This document shows positions 49,301 through 59,464 of a stretch of DNA of 64,000 nucleotides, piece after piece. Under the pieces are notes generated by a model. That model was given only the letters and a program-made list of their open reading frames with translations. It was not told the origin of the DNA and did no database searches. Numbering within the stretch: position 1 is the stretch's first letter; every line of letters begins with the position of its first letter. The DNA lies in NCBI GenBank assembly GCA_943788135.1, contig CALSPC010000003.1, positions 310,001 to 374,000 on the forward strand. Direction: 5' to 3'. The DNA comes from an uncultured Paracoccaceae bacterium. Its GTDB lineage: Bacteria > Bacteroidota > Bacteroidia > Flavobacteriales > Flavobacteriaceae. Made by a program: the position numbers and the translations under genes.

Positions 49301-49763
49301 TATTGCAAATGTTATTCAAAACTTGCAAGCTACGGATATCAAACAAATTGAAGAAAAAGGCGTTTTAGGTATTGAGATTAATGGAAAAAGTATTAATTTG
49401 GAACGCAATGATGTAGAGATTACCTCTCAAGATATTGAAGGTTGGTTGGTAGCCAATCAGGGTTCAACTACAGTCGCTCTGGATGTTACAATTACAGCGC
49501 CATTAAGAGACGAGGGTGTGGCAAGAGAATTAGTCAATAGGATTCAAAATTTAAGAAAAGATTCTGGACTTGAAGTTACTGATAGAATCGAGGTTTATTT
49601 ACAATCTGAAGATGCAATTGAGAGTGCTATAAAACAAAATTTAGAATATATTAAACTTGAAACATTAACGGAGTCGCTACATTTGGTAGCACAACTTGAT
49701 AAAGGGATTGAGGTGTCTTTTGATACCATCAACACCAAGTTGCACATCCAAAAATCCATATAA
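46356..49763 (+). CDS. ileS: Isoleucyl-tRNA synthetase
   Basis: FFEGPPSANGLPGVHH, GWDTHGLPIELGVEKELG, KMSKRLGN. Confidence 0.97.
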   Translation: MSATFPEYKGLNLPNLASEMLQFWEDHDIFDKSISTREGKTPYVFFEGPPSANGLPGVHHVLARAIKDIFPRYKTMKGFQVKRKAGWDTHGLPIELGVEKELGITKEDIGKTISIEDYNAACRTAVMRYTDIWNDLTQKMGYWVNMDDPYITYDSKYMESVWWLLKQIYNKKLIYKGYTIQPYSPKAGTGLSSHELNQPGTYQDVTDTTIVAQFKAISESLPEFLQNEGPILFLAWTTTPWTLPSNTALTVGPKIEYVLVKTYNQYTFEPSNVVVAKALVGKQFSGKFKEVDSLNGLEGYTSSDKTIPFHVVKSFTGKELVGIVYEQLLDYALPNDNPQDAFRIISGDFVTTEDGTGIVHTAPTFGADDALVAKQASPEIPPLLVKDEDDNLVPLVDLQGRFRPEVAEFAGRFVKNEYYPNGEAPQKSVDVELAIKLKTENKAFKVEKYKHSYPNCWRTDKPILYYPLDSWFIKVTDVKERMFDLNKTINWKPKSTGEGRFGNWLANANDWNLSRSRYWGIPLPIWRTEDGKEEICIGSVEELKTEMQKAVQAGVLEHAIFEDFVVGDYSLENYAKIDLHKNIVDTIILVSPSGQPMHRERDLIDVWFDSGSMPYAQWHYPFENKDLIDDQKAFPADFIAEGVDQTRGWFYTLHAIATMVFDSVAYKNVVSNGLVLDKNGQKMSKRLGNATDPFETLSTYGPDATRWYMISNANPWDNLKFDPEGIEEVKRKFFGTLYNTYSFFTLYANIDKFNYSEKEIPSQERPEIDRWILSELNSLIEKVDAYYADYEPTKAARVISEFTQEYLSNWYVRLSRRRFWKGAYETDKISAYQTLYTCMVTIAKLGAPIAPFFMDRLYLDLNAVTNKETFESVHLANFPSSDSTLIDKNLERKMEQAQTISSLVLSLRAKEKIKVRQPLQKIMIPVNSASQKEEILAIADLVKHEVNVKEVELLEDASDILVKQIKPNFKALGPRFGKAMKSIANVIQNLQATDIKQIEEKGVLGIEINGKSINLERNDVEITSQDIEGWLVANQGSTTVALDVTITAPLRDEGVARELVNRIQNLRKDSGLEVTDRIEVYLQSEDAIESAIKQNLEYIKLETLTESLHLVAQLDKGIEVSFDTINTKLHIQKSI

Positions 49764-49765
49764 TT

Positions 49766-50149
49766 ATGTCCATAGAAAATACAAGTAGATACTCGGATAA
49801 ACAATTAGAAGAATTTAAAGCGTTAATCCTTAAGAAAATTGAGAAAGCAAAACACGATCTAGACCTTATCAAAAGCGCCTACATGAACGACCTAAACAAT
49901 GGTACAGAGGACACCTCGCCAACGTTTAAAGCTTTTGATGAAGGCAGTCAAGTGATGAGCAAAGAATCAAATTCGCAATTAGCTATCCGTCAAGAGAAAT
50001 TTATTAGAGATCTTAAAAATGCTTTAATCAGAATTGAAAACAAAACCTATGGGATTTGTAGAGTGACGGGTAAACTCATCAATAAAAAACGTTTAGAGCT
50101 CGTGCCTCACGCAACTCTTAGCATCGAAGCAAAGAATATGCAACAATAA
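49766..50149 (+). CDS. TraR/DksA family (C4-type) regulator-like protein
   Basis: RIENKTYGICRVTGKLINKKRLELVPHATLSIEAK; located between ileS and lspA. Confidence 0.85.
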   Translation: MSIENTSRYSDKQLEEFKALILKKIEKAKHDLDLIKSAYMNDLNNGTEDTSPTFKAFDEGSQVMSKESNSQLAIRQEKFIRDLKNALIRIENKTYGICRVTGKLINKKRLELVPHATLSIEAKNMQQ

Positions 50150-50150
50150 A

Positions 50151-50777
50151 ATGTCTAGGAGAAAGACATTTTTATTAATCGCGGTCATTCTTTTTGTTGA
50201 TCAAGCCTCCAAAATATATATCAAAACACATTTTGAACTTGGTCAAGAACTCAAGGTTTTTGAGTGGTTCCGCCTTTTTTTTATCGAAAATGAAGGCATG
50301 GCATGGGGTGCTAAATTAAGCGATATTTCCTCTCATATCAATGATTCAACCGCAAAGCTATTTTTAACAATTTTCAGAGTATTTGCTGTTTGTGGTATTG
50401 GATATTGGCTACATAAAAGCCTACAGAAACCGGCCTCTAAAATGCTGATTATCTCCTTAGCATTAGTGTTCTCAGGTGCACTTGGCAACATTATAGATTC
50501 TGTTTTTTATGGCGTTTTATTTGACGGGAGCTTAGGTCAAACATCAACTTTGTTTGCTGCTGAAGGCTATGCAAGTGTGTTTCATGGTAATGTCGTAGAT
50601 ATGCTTTATTTCCCTTTATTTAAGGGGTATTTCCCAGAATGGTTTCCAGTTATAGGTGGGAATTACTTTTCTTTCTTTGATCCCGTTTTCAATATTGCTG
50701 ATATGGCGATTAGTACTGGTGTTGGATTACTTTTAGTATTTAATAAAAAAATATTCCCTAAGCCTACAACGCCTTAA
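50151..50777 (+). CDS. lspA: Lipoprotein signal peptidase (signal peptidase II)
   Basis: LFVDQASKIYIK, FFIENEGMAWG, GNVVDMLYF, FNIADMAISTG. Confidence 0.95.
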   Translation: MSRRKTFLLIAVILFVDQASKIYIKTHFELGQELKVFEWFRLFFIENEGMAWGAKLSDISSHINDSTAKLFLTIFRVFAVCGIGYWLHKSLQKPASKMLIISLALVFSGALGNIIDSVFYGVLFDGSLGQTSTLFAAEGYASVFHGNVVDMLYFPLFKGYFPEWFPVIGGNYFSFFDPVFNIADMAISTGVGLLLVFNKKIFPKPTTP

Positions 50778-51337
50778 AAAGTGTAAATTTTAGTTGGAGT
50801 GACACAATAATCTAAGGGGATATCATGGGGCTCTACGTCTGCTATATTCGCTTCTGCTTCAAAAAACGAAAGTCCAATTTTTAGGGTATCTTTTGAACAG
50901 TTATTTAGAAAGTCATCGTAAAATCCTTTTCCATAACCCACACGATTTCCGCGCAGATCAAAAGCTAAAAGAGGAATAAATACAACTTCGATTTGTTCAG
51001 TGCTTATTGCAATACCATTTTCGGGCTCAGGAATGTTCCATGAATTTATTTTGAGTGGTGTATTGTCTTGCAGTAAAATATGCGAAAGTGTTCGGGTTTC
51101 AAAGTTACTTTTAGAGACTACAATATGTTTATCTTTTCCAGAAAGAATGGAAAGTAAAGGTTCTGTTGCGATTTCCTTTAAGGAATCAATTGTCAAAAAT
51201 ATATGAAAAAATGAATGCTTCCATATCGGCAGCTGTAGTGTTAAGTTCGCAATCTGAAGACTTAAATTGTCAATCTGTTTAGAGCTTAATGCGCTTCGTA
51301 GTTTTTTATAATGGACTCTTAAGTGTTGTTTTTTCAC
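50774..51337 (-). CDS. 5-formyltetrahydrofolate cyclo-ligase
   Basis: FIPLLAFDLRGNRVGYGKGFYDDFL signature. Confidence 0.93.
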   Translation of the reverse strand: MKKQHLRVHYKKLRSALSSKQIDNLSLQIANLTLQLPIWKHSFFHIFLTIDSLKEIATEPLLSILSGKDKHIVVSKSNFETRTLSHILLQDNTPLKINSWNIPEPENGIAISTEQIEVVFIPLLAFDLRGNRVGYGKGFYDDFLNNCSKDTLKIGLSFFEAEANIADVEPHDIPLDYCVTPTKIYTF

Positions 51338-51355
51338 GCTACAATATGTGTTGGA

Positions 51356-52234
51356 CTATAAATTGCGATTTCTTTCTATATAGGTTATAATGGCTTTCGC
51401 TATATTTTTTTTCGAGGCAACTTCAATCCCTTCAAGTCCAGGTGTGGAATTAATTTCCATGACTAAAGGCCCACGATTAGATTGTAAAATATCAACTCCA
51501 CAAATCGGGAGTTTTAATTTTCGCGCTGCTTTTACGGCAAGCTTAATTTCGTGTTCATCTAATTTATACTGTTCGTAGGTGCCACCTCTGTGTAAGTTTG
51601 ATCTAAATTCACCTTCTTTTCCTTGGCGTTTCATAGCCCCCACAACCTGTCCATCTACAATAAAGGCTCTTAAGTCAGCACCTTTTGCTTCTGCAATATA
51701 CTCCTGAACCAAAGCTCTAGCTTCCAACCCATTAAATGCTTCAAGTACAGATTCAGCTGCATTTTCGGACTCTGCAAGGACCACTCCAATTCCTTGAGTA
51801 CCCTCTAGTAATTTAATCACAACAGGGACTCCTCCAACTTGAGCAATCACTTTGTCGATATCACGTGAATAATTGGTAAACACTGTTTTTGGCATATCAA
51901 TGCCAGCTTTCGAAAGGTGTTGAAAACAACGCAGTTTATCTCTAGACCTAATAATCGCATCTGAGGACACCGTTGAAAATACATTCATCATTTCAAATTG
52001 CCTAACTACTGCACAGCCATAAAAAGTAACTGAAGCCCCAATTCGAGGAATAATAGCATCTATATCTTCTAAATAGCTGTCTCTATATAAAATAGTTGGT
52101 TTTTCTTTTTCAATAATTAAGTCGCATTCCAAGGGATCAATTACTTCTACGTGATGATTTCTATTTTCAGCTTCTTCGATAAGCCGTCGGGTTGAATATA
52201 GGTTTATATTTCGCGACAGTATTACAATATTCAT
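51356..52234 (-). CDS. rimK: RimK-type ATP-grasp glutamate ligase
   Basis: [60 protein letters not shown]. Confidence 0.92.
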   Translation of the reverse strand: MNIVILSRNINLYSTRRLIEEAENRNHHVEVIDPLECDLIIEKEKPTILYRDSYLEDIDAIIPRIGASVTFYGCAVVRQFEMMNVFSTVSSDAIIRSRDKLRCFQHLSKAGIDMPKTVFTNYSRDIDKVIAQVGGVPVVIKLLEGTQGIGVVLAESENAAESVLEAFNGLEARALVQEYIAEAKGADLRAFIVDGQVVGAMKRQGKEGEFRSNLHRGGTYEQYKLDEHEIKLAVKAARKLKLPICGVDILQSNRGPLVMEINSTPGLEGIEVASKKNIAKAIITYIERNRNL

Positions 52235-52320
52235 AAATTTTACAGAGTTATGCTGTTGCAATATACTAAAAATGCAAATTCAATTTTTACAATCGTAGGA
52301 ATTAATATACCTTTGGAATA

Positions 52321-54123
52321 ATGAGTAATTCAAACCTAGAACTTCAATTACAAACCTTACCGAATACGCCTGGTGTCTATCAGTTTTATGATACAGCGGG
52401 AGTGGTCATTTATGTCGGAAAAGCTAAAAATTTAAGATCTAGAGTCCGTTCCTATTTCAATAAAGTACACGACTATGGTAAAACAAATGTTCTTGTTAAA
52501 AAAATTGCAGAAATAAAGCACATTGTCGTAGAGACGGAAACGGATGCCTTGTTGTTAGAAAACAACTTAATTAAAAAATATCAACCGCGCTATAATGTCC
52601 TTTTAAAAGACGACAAATCATATCCTTGGATTTGCATTAAAAAAGAGCCATTTCCACGCGTATTCCAAACCCGGCGTGTCATCAAAGATGGCTCTGAATA
52701 TTTTGGGCCTTATACGAGCATCAAAACAGTGTACACACTTTTAGATCTTATTAAAGGATTATTTCCACTTAGAACTTGCAAGTATGATTTGTCTCAGGAG
52801 AAGATATCAAGTCAAAACTACAAAGTTTGTTTAGAATACCATTTGGGCAATTGTAAAGGCGCTTGTGAAGCTAAAGAAGATGAAGCATCTTACTTAGAAA
52901 ATATTGCAACAATACGTGAAATTTTGAAAGGTAATTTTAAAAATTCAATCACACTTTTTAAATCTCAGATGAAAATTTTTGCAGAAAATTTAGAGTTTGA
53001 GGCTGCACAATCCTTAAAAGAAAAATTACAAATTCTCGAAAATTACCAGGCTAAATCTACTATAGTCAATCCAAAAATTAGCAATGTTGATGTGTTTACT
53101 ATTGTGAGTGATGAAAGCTATGCGTATGTCAATTTTTTGCAACTTTCTTATGGCGCTATTATTCGTTCTCATACAATGGAGCTAAAAAAGAAACTTCAAG
53201 AAAGCGATCAAGCGTTGTTAGAGCTTGCGATTACCGAAATGCGCCAGCGGTTTGCATTAGAATCTAAAGATATTTACGTCCCTTTTGAAGTAAATTTAGG
53301 GCCAGAATTTAGAATAACAATTCCCAAAGTAGGGGATAAAAAACAGCTAATCGATTTGTCGCTTCGAAATGCCAAGTACCAGCGTTTAGAACAATTAAAA
53401 CAAGTCAAAATAACAGATCCAGACCGTCACGTAGAACGAATCATGGCTCAAATGAAATCTGACTTGAGGCTTTCGGAGGCGCCTACACATATTGAGTGTT
53501 TTGACAACTCCAACATTCAAGGGACCCACCCTGTCGCTGCTTGTGTTGTGTTCAAAAATGGAAAACCAAGTAAAAAAGAGTACCGTCATTTCAATATTAA
53601 AACCGTTGAGGGTCCTGATGATTTTGCTTCGATGACAGAAGTAGTTTATCGCCGTTATAAACGCCTACTAGATGAAAAGCAACCCTTGCCACATTTGATT
53701 ATTATTGACGGCGGTAAAGGCCAGTTGTCCGCCGCTCTAAAAAGTTTAGATGATTTGGAGCTTCGTGGAAAAATTGCGATTATCGGAATTGCAAAACGTT
53801 TAGAAGAATTATTCTATCCAAATGATCCAATTCCCTTATATTTAGACAAAAAAAGCGAAACCCTTAAAATTATTCAGCAACTTCGAAACGAAGCACACCG
53901 GTTTGGGATTGAACACCACCGAAATAAGCGAAGCAAAACGGCCCTAAATTCGGAGTTAGAATCGATAACTGGCATCGGAGAAAAAACGATTCTAGAACTA
54001 TTGAAAAAATTTAAATCCGTACAACGTGTTTCATTTGCAGCATTAGATGAGTTAGAGCAAGTGGTAGGTGTTTCGAAAGCCCAAATCATATATAATTATT
54101 ATCAAAATAAAACCCGTGCGTAG
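52321..54123 (+). CDS. uvrC: Excinuclease ABC subunit C
   Basis: LPNTPGVYQFYDTAGVVIYVGKAKNLRSRVRSYF, HIECFDNSNIQGTHPVAACVVF, LIIIDGGKGQLSAA. Confidence 0.97.
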   Translation: MSNSNLELQLQTLPNTPGVYQFYDTAGVVIYVGKAKNLRSRVRSYFNKVHDYGKTNVLVKKIAEIKHIVVETETDALLLENNLIKKYQPRYNVLLKDDKSYPWICIKKEPFPRVFQTRRVIKDGSEYFGPYTSIKTVYTLLDLIKGLFPLRTCKYDLSQEKISSQNYKVCLEYHLGNCKGACEAKEDEASYLENIATIREILKGNFKNSITLFKSQMKIFAENLEFEAAQSLKEKLQILENYQAKSTIVNPKISNVDVFTIVSDESYAYVNFLQLSYGAIIRSHTMELKKKLQESDQALLELAITEMRQRFALESKDIYVPFEVNLGPEFRITIPKVGDKKQLIDLSLRNAKYQRLEQLKQVKITDPDRHVERIMAQMKSDLRLSEAPTHIECFDNSNIQGTHPVAACVVFKNGKPSKKEYRHFNIKTVEGPDDFASMTEVVYRRYKRLLDEKQPLPHLIIIDGGKGQLSAALKSLDDLELRGKIAIIGIAKRLEELFYPNDPIPLYLDKKSETLKIIQQLRNEAHRFGIEHHRNKRSKTALNSELESITGIGEKTILELLKKFKSVQRVSFAALDELEQVVGVSKAQIIYNYYQNKTRA

Positions 54124-56338
54124 CGTAGTAATCTTAGTATTTATATTTTTTTGTTCTTGGAGTTTTTCTCAAGAAAACAAGCCCTCTGATCCTAGAGTTG
54201 GATTAGTTCTAAGCGGTGGTGGCGCCAAAGGCTTAGCCCATGTAGGCGTGTTAAAAATATTGGACAGCCTTGGGGTTCGTGTGGATTATGTTGCAGGGAC
54301 GAGTATGGGTGCAGTTGTAGGGGGGCTTTATGCCTCAGGCTATTCTGGAAAACAATTGGATTCTATTATAAGGTCAACAAAATTTGATTTACTGATAAGT
54401 GATGAAATTCCAAGAGAATCCAAAACGTTTTATGAACGTAAAAACGGCGAAAAATACGCTTTAGCCTTACCTTTTAATAATTTTAAAATCAACCTTCCAT
54501 CCTCAATATCGAGAGGTCAAAATGTATTTAATTTAGTATCAAAATTAACATTAGGGGTTAGTGGTATAGAAGATTTTAGCAAATTACCAATTCCATTTTA
54601 TTGTATTGCAACAGATATGGAAACAGGAAATGAAGTGGTTTTAGAGCATGGAAATCTCGCACAAGCAATTGCAGCAAGTAGCGCCTTACCAACCCTTTTT
54701 CAGCCTGTGATATTAGACCATAAACTACTAATGGATGGCGGAATTGTTAATAATTTCCCTATAACTGGACTAGCTTCAAAAAATATAGATATAATCATCG
54801 GAGTTGATGTGCAAGACGACCTTCTTGAAATAGAAGAATTAGAATCCGTTTCTAATATTTTGAATCAAATCAGCAACTTCAGAGCTGCAGAAGAAATGAG
54901 TGAGAAGTCAGTACTGGCAGACATCTATATAAAACCAGACGTAGCGGATTATTCGATTGTTTCTTTTAAAGATGGCATAACAATTATAGACAAAGGAGAA
55001 GCTACAGCCTCGCTTTATTTCAAAGAACTCCAAGCGATAGCAAAGGCACAACGGTTCTCAAGAGCCCCGGTAAACACTCCGGATTTTAAAGAACTTAAAA
55101 TAAACGATATCAGAATTTCAGGTTTAGAAAAATACACCTCTTCTTACGTCAAAGGAAAGCTGCGGTTTAGAAGTGGTGAAAGCATTAGTTTTAATGATTT
55201 TAGCGAAGGAGTTAACAATCTAGTAGCCACCAATAATTTTGATAGTTTTTTATATAAATTCCAGCCCTCAGATCAAGGTTTTGATTTAAGTGCAAAAGTT
55301 ATCGAGGCAAAAAATACGGCTTTTGTAAAATTTGGAGTGCATTTCGATCAACTCTACATGAGTTCGGCTCTTGTCAACCTAACCAAAAAACAATTGTTCC
55401 TAAAAAACGATGTATTATCAATAGATTTTATTCTTGGCGATAATATTCGCTATAATTTCGATTATTATATTGATAAAGGGTTTTACTGGAGCGTAGGGCT
55501 TAATTCTAAATATATAGGCTTCAATAGCTTTAGTAGTCCTGCGGATTTCATAACAGATGAGATATATCCAGAAGTTGATAGAATACGAATGTCTTTTAGC
55601 GAATTCACACATCAGTTTTTTATAGAATCTCTTATTAAAAAAGATTTTGCACAAAAAATTGGACTAGAGTTGAAGCATTTAAAAATTACGACAAACGAAA
55701 ATGGATTTTTAAACGCTTTTGATACTGAAGAATATACTTTTGAAGATAGCGACTTTTACAGCTTTTTTGGCGCTTTAAAATTTGATACTATTGACAATAA
55801 ATTTTTCCCAAAAAGTGGATTTCTTTTTGAAGGTGGGGTTCAGTACTATTTTGCATCCTCTGATTATAATAATAATTTCAACGGATTTTCAATTTTCAAA
55901 TCACAAATTTCCAAAGCATTCAGAATTGGAGATAAATTGGCGATGAACATTGGAGTACAAGGAGGGTTCAAAGTTGGAGACAGTACCACTAAGGCTCTCC
56001 GTTTTGGTCTTGGAGGCTATGGGTCAAATTATTTCAATAATTACACTACGTTTTATGGATATGACTATTTTTCGCTTAGTGGCAATAGTTTTGTAAAATC
56101 ATCTTCGACCCTTGACTTTGAATTTTTAAAAAATCATCATTTTAATTTTTCTGCTAATTTCGCAAATATTGCAGATGATATATTTTTAAATAAGACATGG
56201 GCTGAATCGCCCTCATACAGTGGGTATGCAATTGGGTATGGTTTGGAAACCGTTTTTGGGCCAATCGAATTAAAATACAATTGGGCAGGAGACTCAAGTT
56301 ATTCGGGATTTATTGTGAGTGTTGGGTATTGGTTTTAA
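54116..56338 (+). CDS. Patatin-like phospholipase with Omp85-type C-terminal barrel; GTG start overlapping uvrC
   Basis: RVGLVLSGGGAKGLAHVGVLKILD, GTSMGAVVGGLYASG, MDGGIVNNFP; C-terminal surface-antigen/barrel region. Confidence 0.92.
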   Translation: MRSVVILVFIFFCSWSFSQENKPSDPRVGLVLSGGGAKGLAHVGVLKILDSLGVRVDYVAGTSMGAVVGGLYASGYSGKQLDSIIRSTKFDLLISDEIPRESKTFYERKNGEKYALALPFNNFKINLPSSISRGQNVFNLVSKLTLGVSGIEDFSKLPIPFYCIATDMETGNEVVLEHGNLAQAIAASSALPTLFQPVILDHKLLMDGGIVNNFPITGLASKNIDIIIGVDVQDDLLEIEELESVSNILNQISNFRAAEEMSEKSVLADIYIKPDVADYSIVSFKDGITIIDKGEATASLYFKELQAIAKAQRFSRAPVNTPDFKELKINDIRISGLEKYTSSYVKGKLRFRSGESISFNDFSEGVNNLVATNNFDSFLYKFQPSDQGFDLSAKVIEAKNTAFVKFGVHFDQLYMSSALVNLTKKQLFLKNDVLSIDFILGDNIRYNFDYYIDKGFYWSVGLNSKYIGFNSFSSPADFITDEIYPEVDRIRMSFSEFTHQFFIESLIKKDFAQKIGLELKHLKITTNENGFLNAFDTEEYTFEDSDFYSFFGALKFDTIDNKFFPKSGFLFEGGVQYYFASSDYNNNFNGFSIFKSQISKAFRIGDKLAMNIGVQGGFKVGDSTTKALRFGLGGYGSNYFNNYTTFYGYDYFSLSGNSFVKSSSTLDFEFLKNHHFNFSANFANIADDIFLNKTWAESPSYSGYAIGYGLETVFGPIELKYNWAGDSSYSGFIVSVGYWF

Positions 56339-56477
56339 ACACGAAAACATCGCCCTTAGCGGTCGTTGATAAATTTGTTGAGACTTATGAGATATTCATT
56401 TTATAATTTGGAATAATAATTGCAATTTTGTAAAAAATAGGATAAAACTTTGAACAGCCTATCTGTTCTGCTTTGAC

Positions 56478-57254
56478 ATGAAAAAATCAGTCTTAATTTT
56501 TCTAGTATTTATAAGTTTTCAGTTCTTGGGAGCTCAAAACGCCTCTTCTTTTCAAGCGGGTGAGTGGCTCAAATTTAAACTTAGTTATAGCAACTGGTTT
56601 AAGGCAGGAAACGCCACTCTTGAAGTATTTGAAAGCACATACAAAGACAAACCCGTTTATAAAGTCATAGGGAAAGGTTGGACAACAGGAGCAATTAAAT
56701 GGTTTTTTAAAGTCGAAGATCATTATGAGAGTCATTTTGACAAACAAACGGGTATCCCCTATAAATTTGTAAGAGACATCGATGAAGGTGGTTACACCAA
56801 AAATAGAATTGTAGAATTTGATCACGAGCAAAACAAGGCACTAATTAAGGATTTGAAGGAGAATACAAACGCTTCAATGGAAATTGAAAAAAATATTCAA
56901 GATTTGGTATCGGCCTATTATTATCTTAGAAATAATTATGACACCGAAACAATTAAACAAGGCGATGTAGTAGCATTAAATATATTTTTTGATAGTGAAA
57001 CCTTTTTGTTCAAACTAAAATACTTGGGTCGAGAAACCATTAGTACAGACTTTGGAAAAATAAAATGTCTCAAATTTAGACCCTACGTTATGGCCGGACG
57101 TGTGTTCAAAGCAGAAGAAAGTTTAACATTATGGGTAACCGCAGATCAAAATAAAATACCAGTAAAAATCAAAGCAGATTTGAGAGTTGGGTCTTTGCGA
57201 GCTGATCTAGAAGCTCAAAAAGGGCTTAAGTATCCCTTCGAAATTCAATTATAA
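56478..57254 (+). CDS. DUF3108 domain-containing protein
   Basis: Signal peptide; FQAGEWLKFKLSYSNWFKAGNATLEV, FKVEDHYESHFDKQTGIPYKFVRDIDEGGYTKNR. Confidence 0.85.
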   Translation: MKKSVLIFLVFISFQFLGAQNASSFQAGEWLKFKLSYSNWFKAGNATLEVFESTYKDKPVYKVIGKGWTTGAIKWFFKVEDHYESHFDKQTGIPYKFVRDIDEGGYTKNRIVEFDHEQNKALIKDLKENTNASMEIEKNIQDLVSAYYYLRNNYDTETIKQGDVVALNIFFDSETFLFKLKYLGRETISTDFGKIKCLKFRPYVMAGRVFKAEESLTLWVTADQNKIPVKIKADLRVGSLRADLEAQKGLKYPFEIQL

Positions 57255-57260
57255 TAAGTA

Positions 57261-58199
57261 ATGACAAAAAAACCTAGCACTGACAAACTATTAGATCTTC
57301 TGGATGATAAATACAAGGCAATCCATCAAGATCGGGATGTACACTTAGAGGGATTATTACATAGCAATTCAATAACTTACTGGGACTATATTCATACAGA
57401 CGCCTTATTAGGTTTGCAGATTCAGCGTACAGATCTTCCAGACGAAATGGTGTTTATTGCTTACCATCAAATAAATGAATTGATTTTCAAAATGATTCTT
57501 TGGGAAATTAAGCAAGTGTCAGATTCAACGTCATTAGAAGTTGCTTTTTTTCAAGACAAACTTATGCGTATTAGTCGGTATTTCGACATGTTAATCACCT
57601 CATTTAATATAATGCGAGAAGGGATGGATGTGGCGCAGTACAACAAGTTTAGACAGACATTGACGCCCGCTAGTGGATTTCAAAGTGCGCAGTATCGCAA
57701 AATTGAATTTGCTTCAACAGAGTTAGTTAATTTGATAGATATCCGATTTCGTGAAAAAATTGATAGAGAAACCCCATTTGAGCATGCCTTTGAACATTTG
57801 TATTGGCAAGCCGCTGGAAAAGATTATAAAACAGGTCAAAAATCTACATTATTAATTAATTTTGAAAACCGCTATAAAGCCGAATTTATTAACTTTATGA
57901 AAGTTTGTAATACCAAGAATATTTGGACACGATTCAAAGAGCTTTCTGTGGATAGCCAACAAGACAAAAACCTGGTTGACGCCATGCGACACTACGATTA
58001 TACGGTGAATGTTACTTGGGTAATGGCGCATTATAATGCTGCAAAACACTATATTTTGGGTAAAGAAGGCGATGGAGCTGCCACTGGTGGAAGTGATTGG
58101 CAAAAATATATGCATCCAAAATACCAAAAAAGAATATTTTTTCCTGAACTTTGGAGCCAAGAAGAAAAAGACAATTGGGGACATGACGTTGAGCATTAA
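57261..58199 (+). CDS. Tryptophan 2,3-dioxygenase family protein
   Basis: EMVFIAYHQINELIFKMILWEIKQ, LTPASGFQSAQYRKIEF, GDGAATGGSDWQKYM. Confidence 0.92.
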   Translation: MTKKPSTDKLLDLLDDKYKAIHQDRDVHLEGLLHSNSITYWDYIHTDALLGLQIQRTDLPDEMVFIAYHQINELIFKMILWEIKQVSDSTSLEVAFFQDKLMRISRYFDMLITSFNIMREGMDVAQYNKFRQTLTPASGFQSAQYRKIEFASTELVNLIDIRFREKIDRETPFEHAFEHLYWQAAGKDYKTGQKSTLLINFENRYKAEFINFMKVCNTKNIWTRFKELSVDSQQDKNLVDAMRHYDYTVNVTWVMAHYNAAKHYILGKEGDGAATGGSDWQKYMHPKYQKRIFFPELWSQEEKDNWGHDVEH

Positions 58200-59442
58200 C
58201 AAAAAATATTTTAACCTTAAATTTTTTATTTACGGCTTCGTAGCGGTCAGTATTTATAGCACCATAAAAAGTTGTTCTAAAGACCCCGTTGTGGATGATG
58301 ATGTGGTAGAAATAGTCGAAAAAGATAATTTCAAGTTTGGTTACAATCTAAACAATTATAGGGTAGTTAATGATACTGTTAGAAGCGGCGACAGCTTTGG
58401 TGTTTTGTTAGAAAAACACCATTTGTTTTATCCTCAAATACACCACATTGCTGAAAAAACCAAAGCAGTTTTTGATGTTCGTCGCTTAAGAATTGGCAAG
58501 CCCTATTCCGTTTTGTACGCCAAAGATGAGGTTCAAAAGCCTTTAGTTTTTATATATCAGCCCAACAAAATTGAATACATAGTGGTTGAATTTTGTGATT
58601 CTATTATTGCTTATTCAGAAAGAAAACCTATTAAAATTGTTGAGATGGAAACTGCTGGAGTTATCCAAAATACACTCTCAGAAACCATGGAAGAGCAAGG
58701 GTTGCCTACTCAGCTAATTTATGATATGTCAGATGATATTTATGCTTGGACTATTGATTTTTCAAGGCTCCAAAAAGGGGATAATTTTAAAGTTATCTAT
58801 AATAAACGATTTGTAGATGACTCTATATATGCGGGGATTGAAAGTATAAAAGCAGCGTTTTTCGAGCATAAAGGCGAGTCGTTTTACGCTTTTAATTATC
58901 TAAATAAAGATTCTAAAAACAACACAGATTACTTTGATGAAAACGCAAAAAGTCTACGAAAAGCATTTTTAAAAGCACCCTTGCGATTTAGCCGAATTTC
59001 TTCAAGATATAACCTAAGGCGACGTATTGCTTATTATGGAAACAGAGTAAAACCTCATAAAGGCACCGATTTTGCAGCGCCAATCGGTACACCTATTTTA
59101 GCAACTGCAAACGGAACGGTTGTGGAATCAAGGCGAAAAGGCGGAAATGGCAATTATGTCAAAATACGTCACAACGCGACCTACAGTACCCAGTATTTGC
59201 ACATGAGTAAACGCTTGGTAAGTGTTGGCGCATATGTAAAACAAGGCGATGTAATTGGAAAAGTAGGAATGACAGGAAACACTGGAGGTCCTCATGTGTG
59301 CTACCGCTTTTGGAAAAACGGAAAACAAGTTGATCCGTTTCGTCAAAAATTACCAGATGCAAAGGCTTTACCAGCACATCTAAAATCTGATTTTATAGAA
59401 TTTATAGCGCCTTTAAAACAACAACTCGATTCAATCAATTAA
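58183..59442 (+). CDS. M23 family peptidoglycan DD-metallopeptidase (ATG 58183; ORF track 58036)
   Basis: HKGTDFAAPIGTPILATANGTVVESRRKGGNGNYVKIRHNATYSTQYLHMS...GNTGGPHVCYRFW. Confidence 0.93.
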   Translation: MTLSINKKYFNLKFFIYGFVAVSIYSTIKSCSKDPVVDDDVVEIVEKDNFKFGYNLNNYRVVNDTVRSGDSFGVLLEKHHLFYPQIHHIAEKTKAVFDVRRLRIGKPYSVLYAKDEVQKPLVFIYQPNKIEYIVVEFCDSIIAYSERKPIKIVEMETAGVIQNTLSETMEEQGLPTQLIYDMSDDIYAWTIDFSRLQKGDNFKVIYNKRFVDDSIYAGIESIKAAFFEHKGESFYAFNYLNKDSKNNTDYFDENAKSLRKAFLKAPLRFSRISSRYNLRRRIAYYGNRVKPHKGTDFAAPIGTPILATANGTVVESRRKGGNGNYVKIRHNATYSTQYLHMSKRLVSVGAYVKQGDVIGKVGMTGNTGGPHVCYRFWKNGKQVDPFRQKLPDAKALPAHLKSDFIEFIAPLKQQLDSIN

Positions 59443-59464
59443 TACTATATTTTAAAATTAACTA

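Noticed and set aside
57852-58202. 116-aa minus ORF opposite the dioxygenase gene
   Set aside because: Shadow ORF; the plus frame has conserved TDO motifs.
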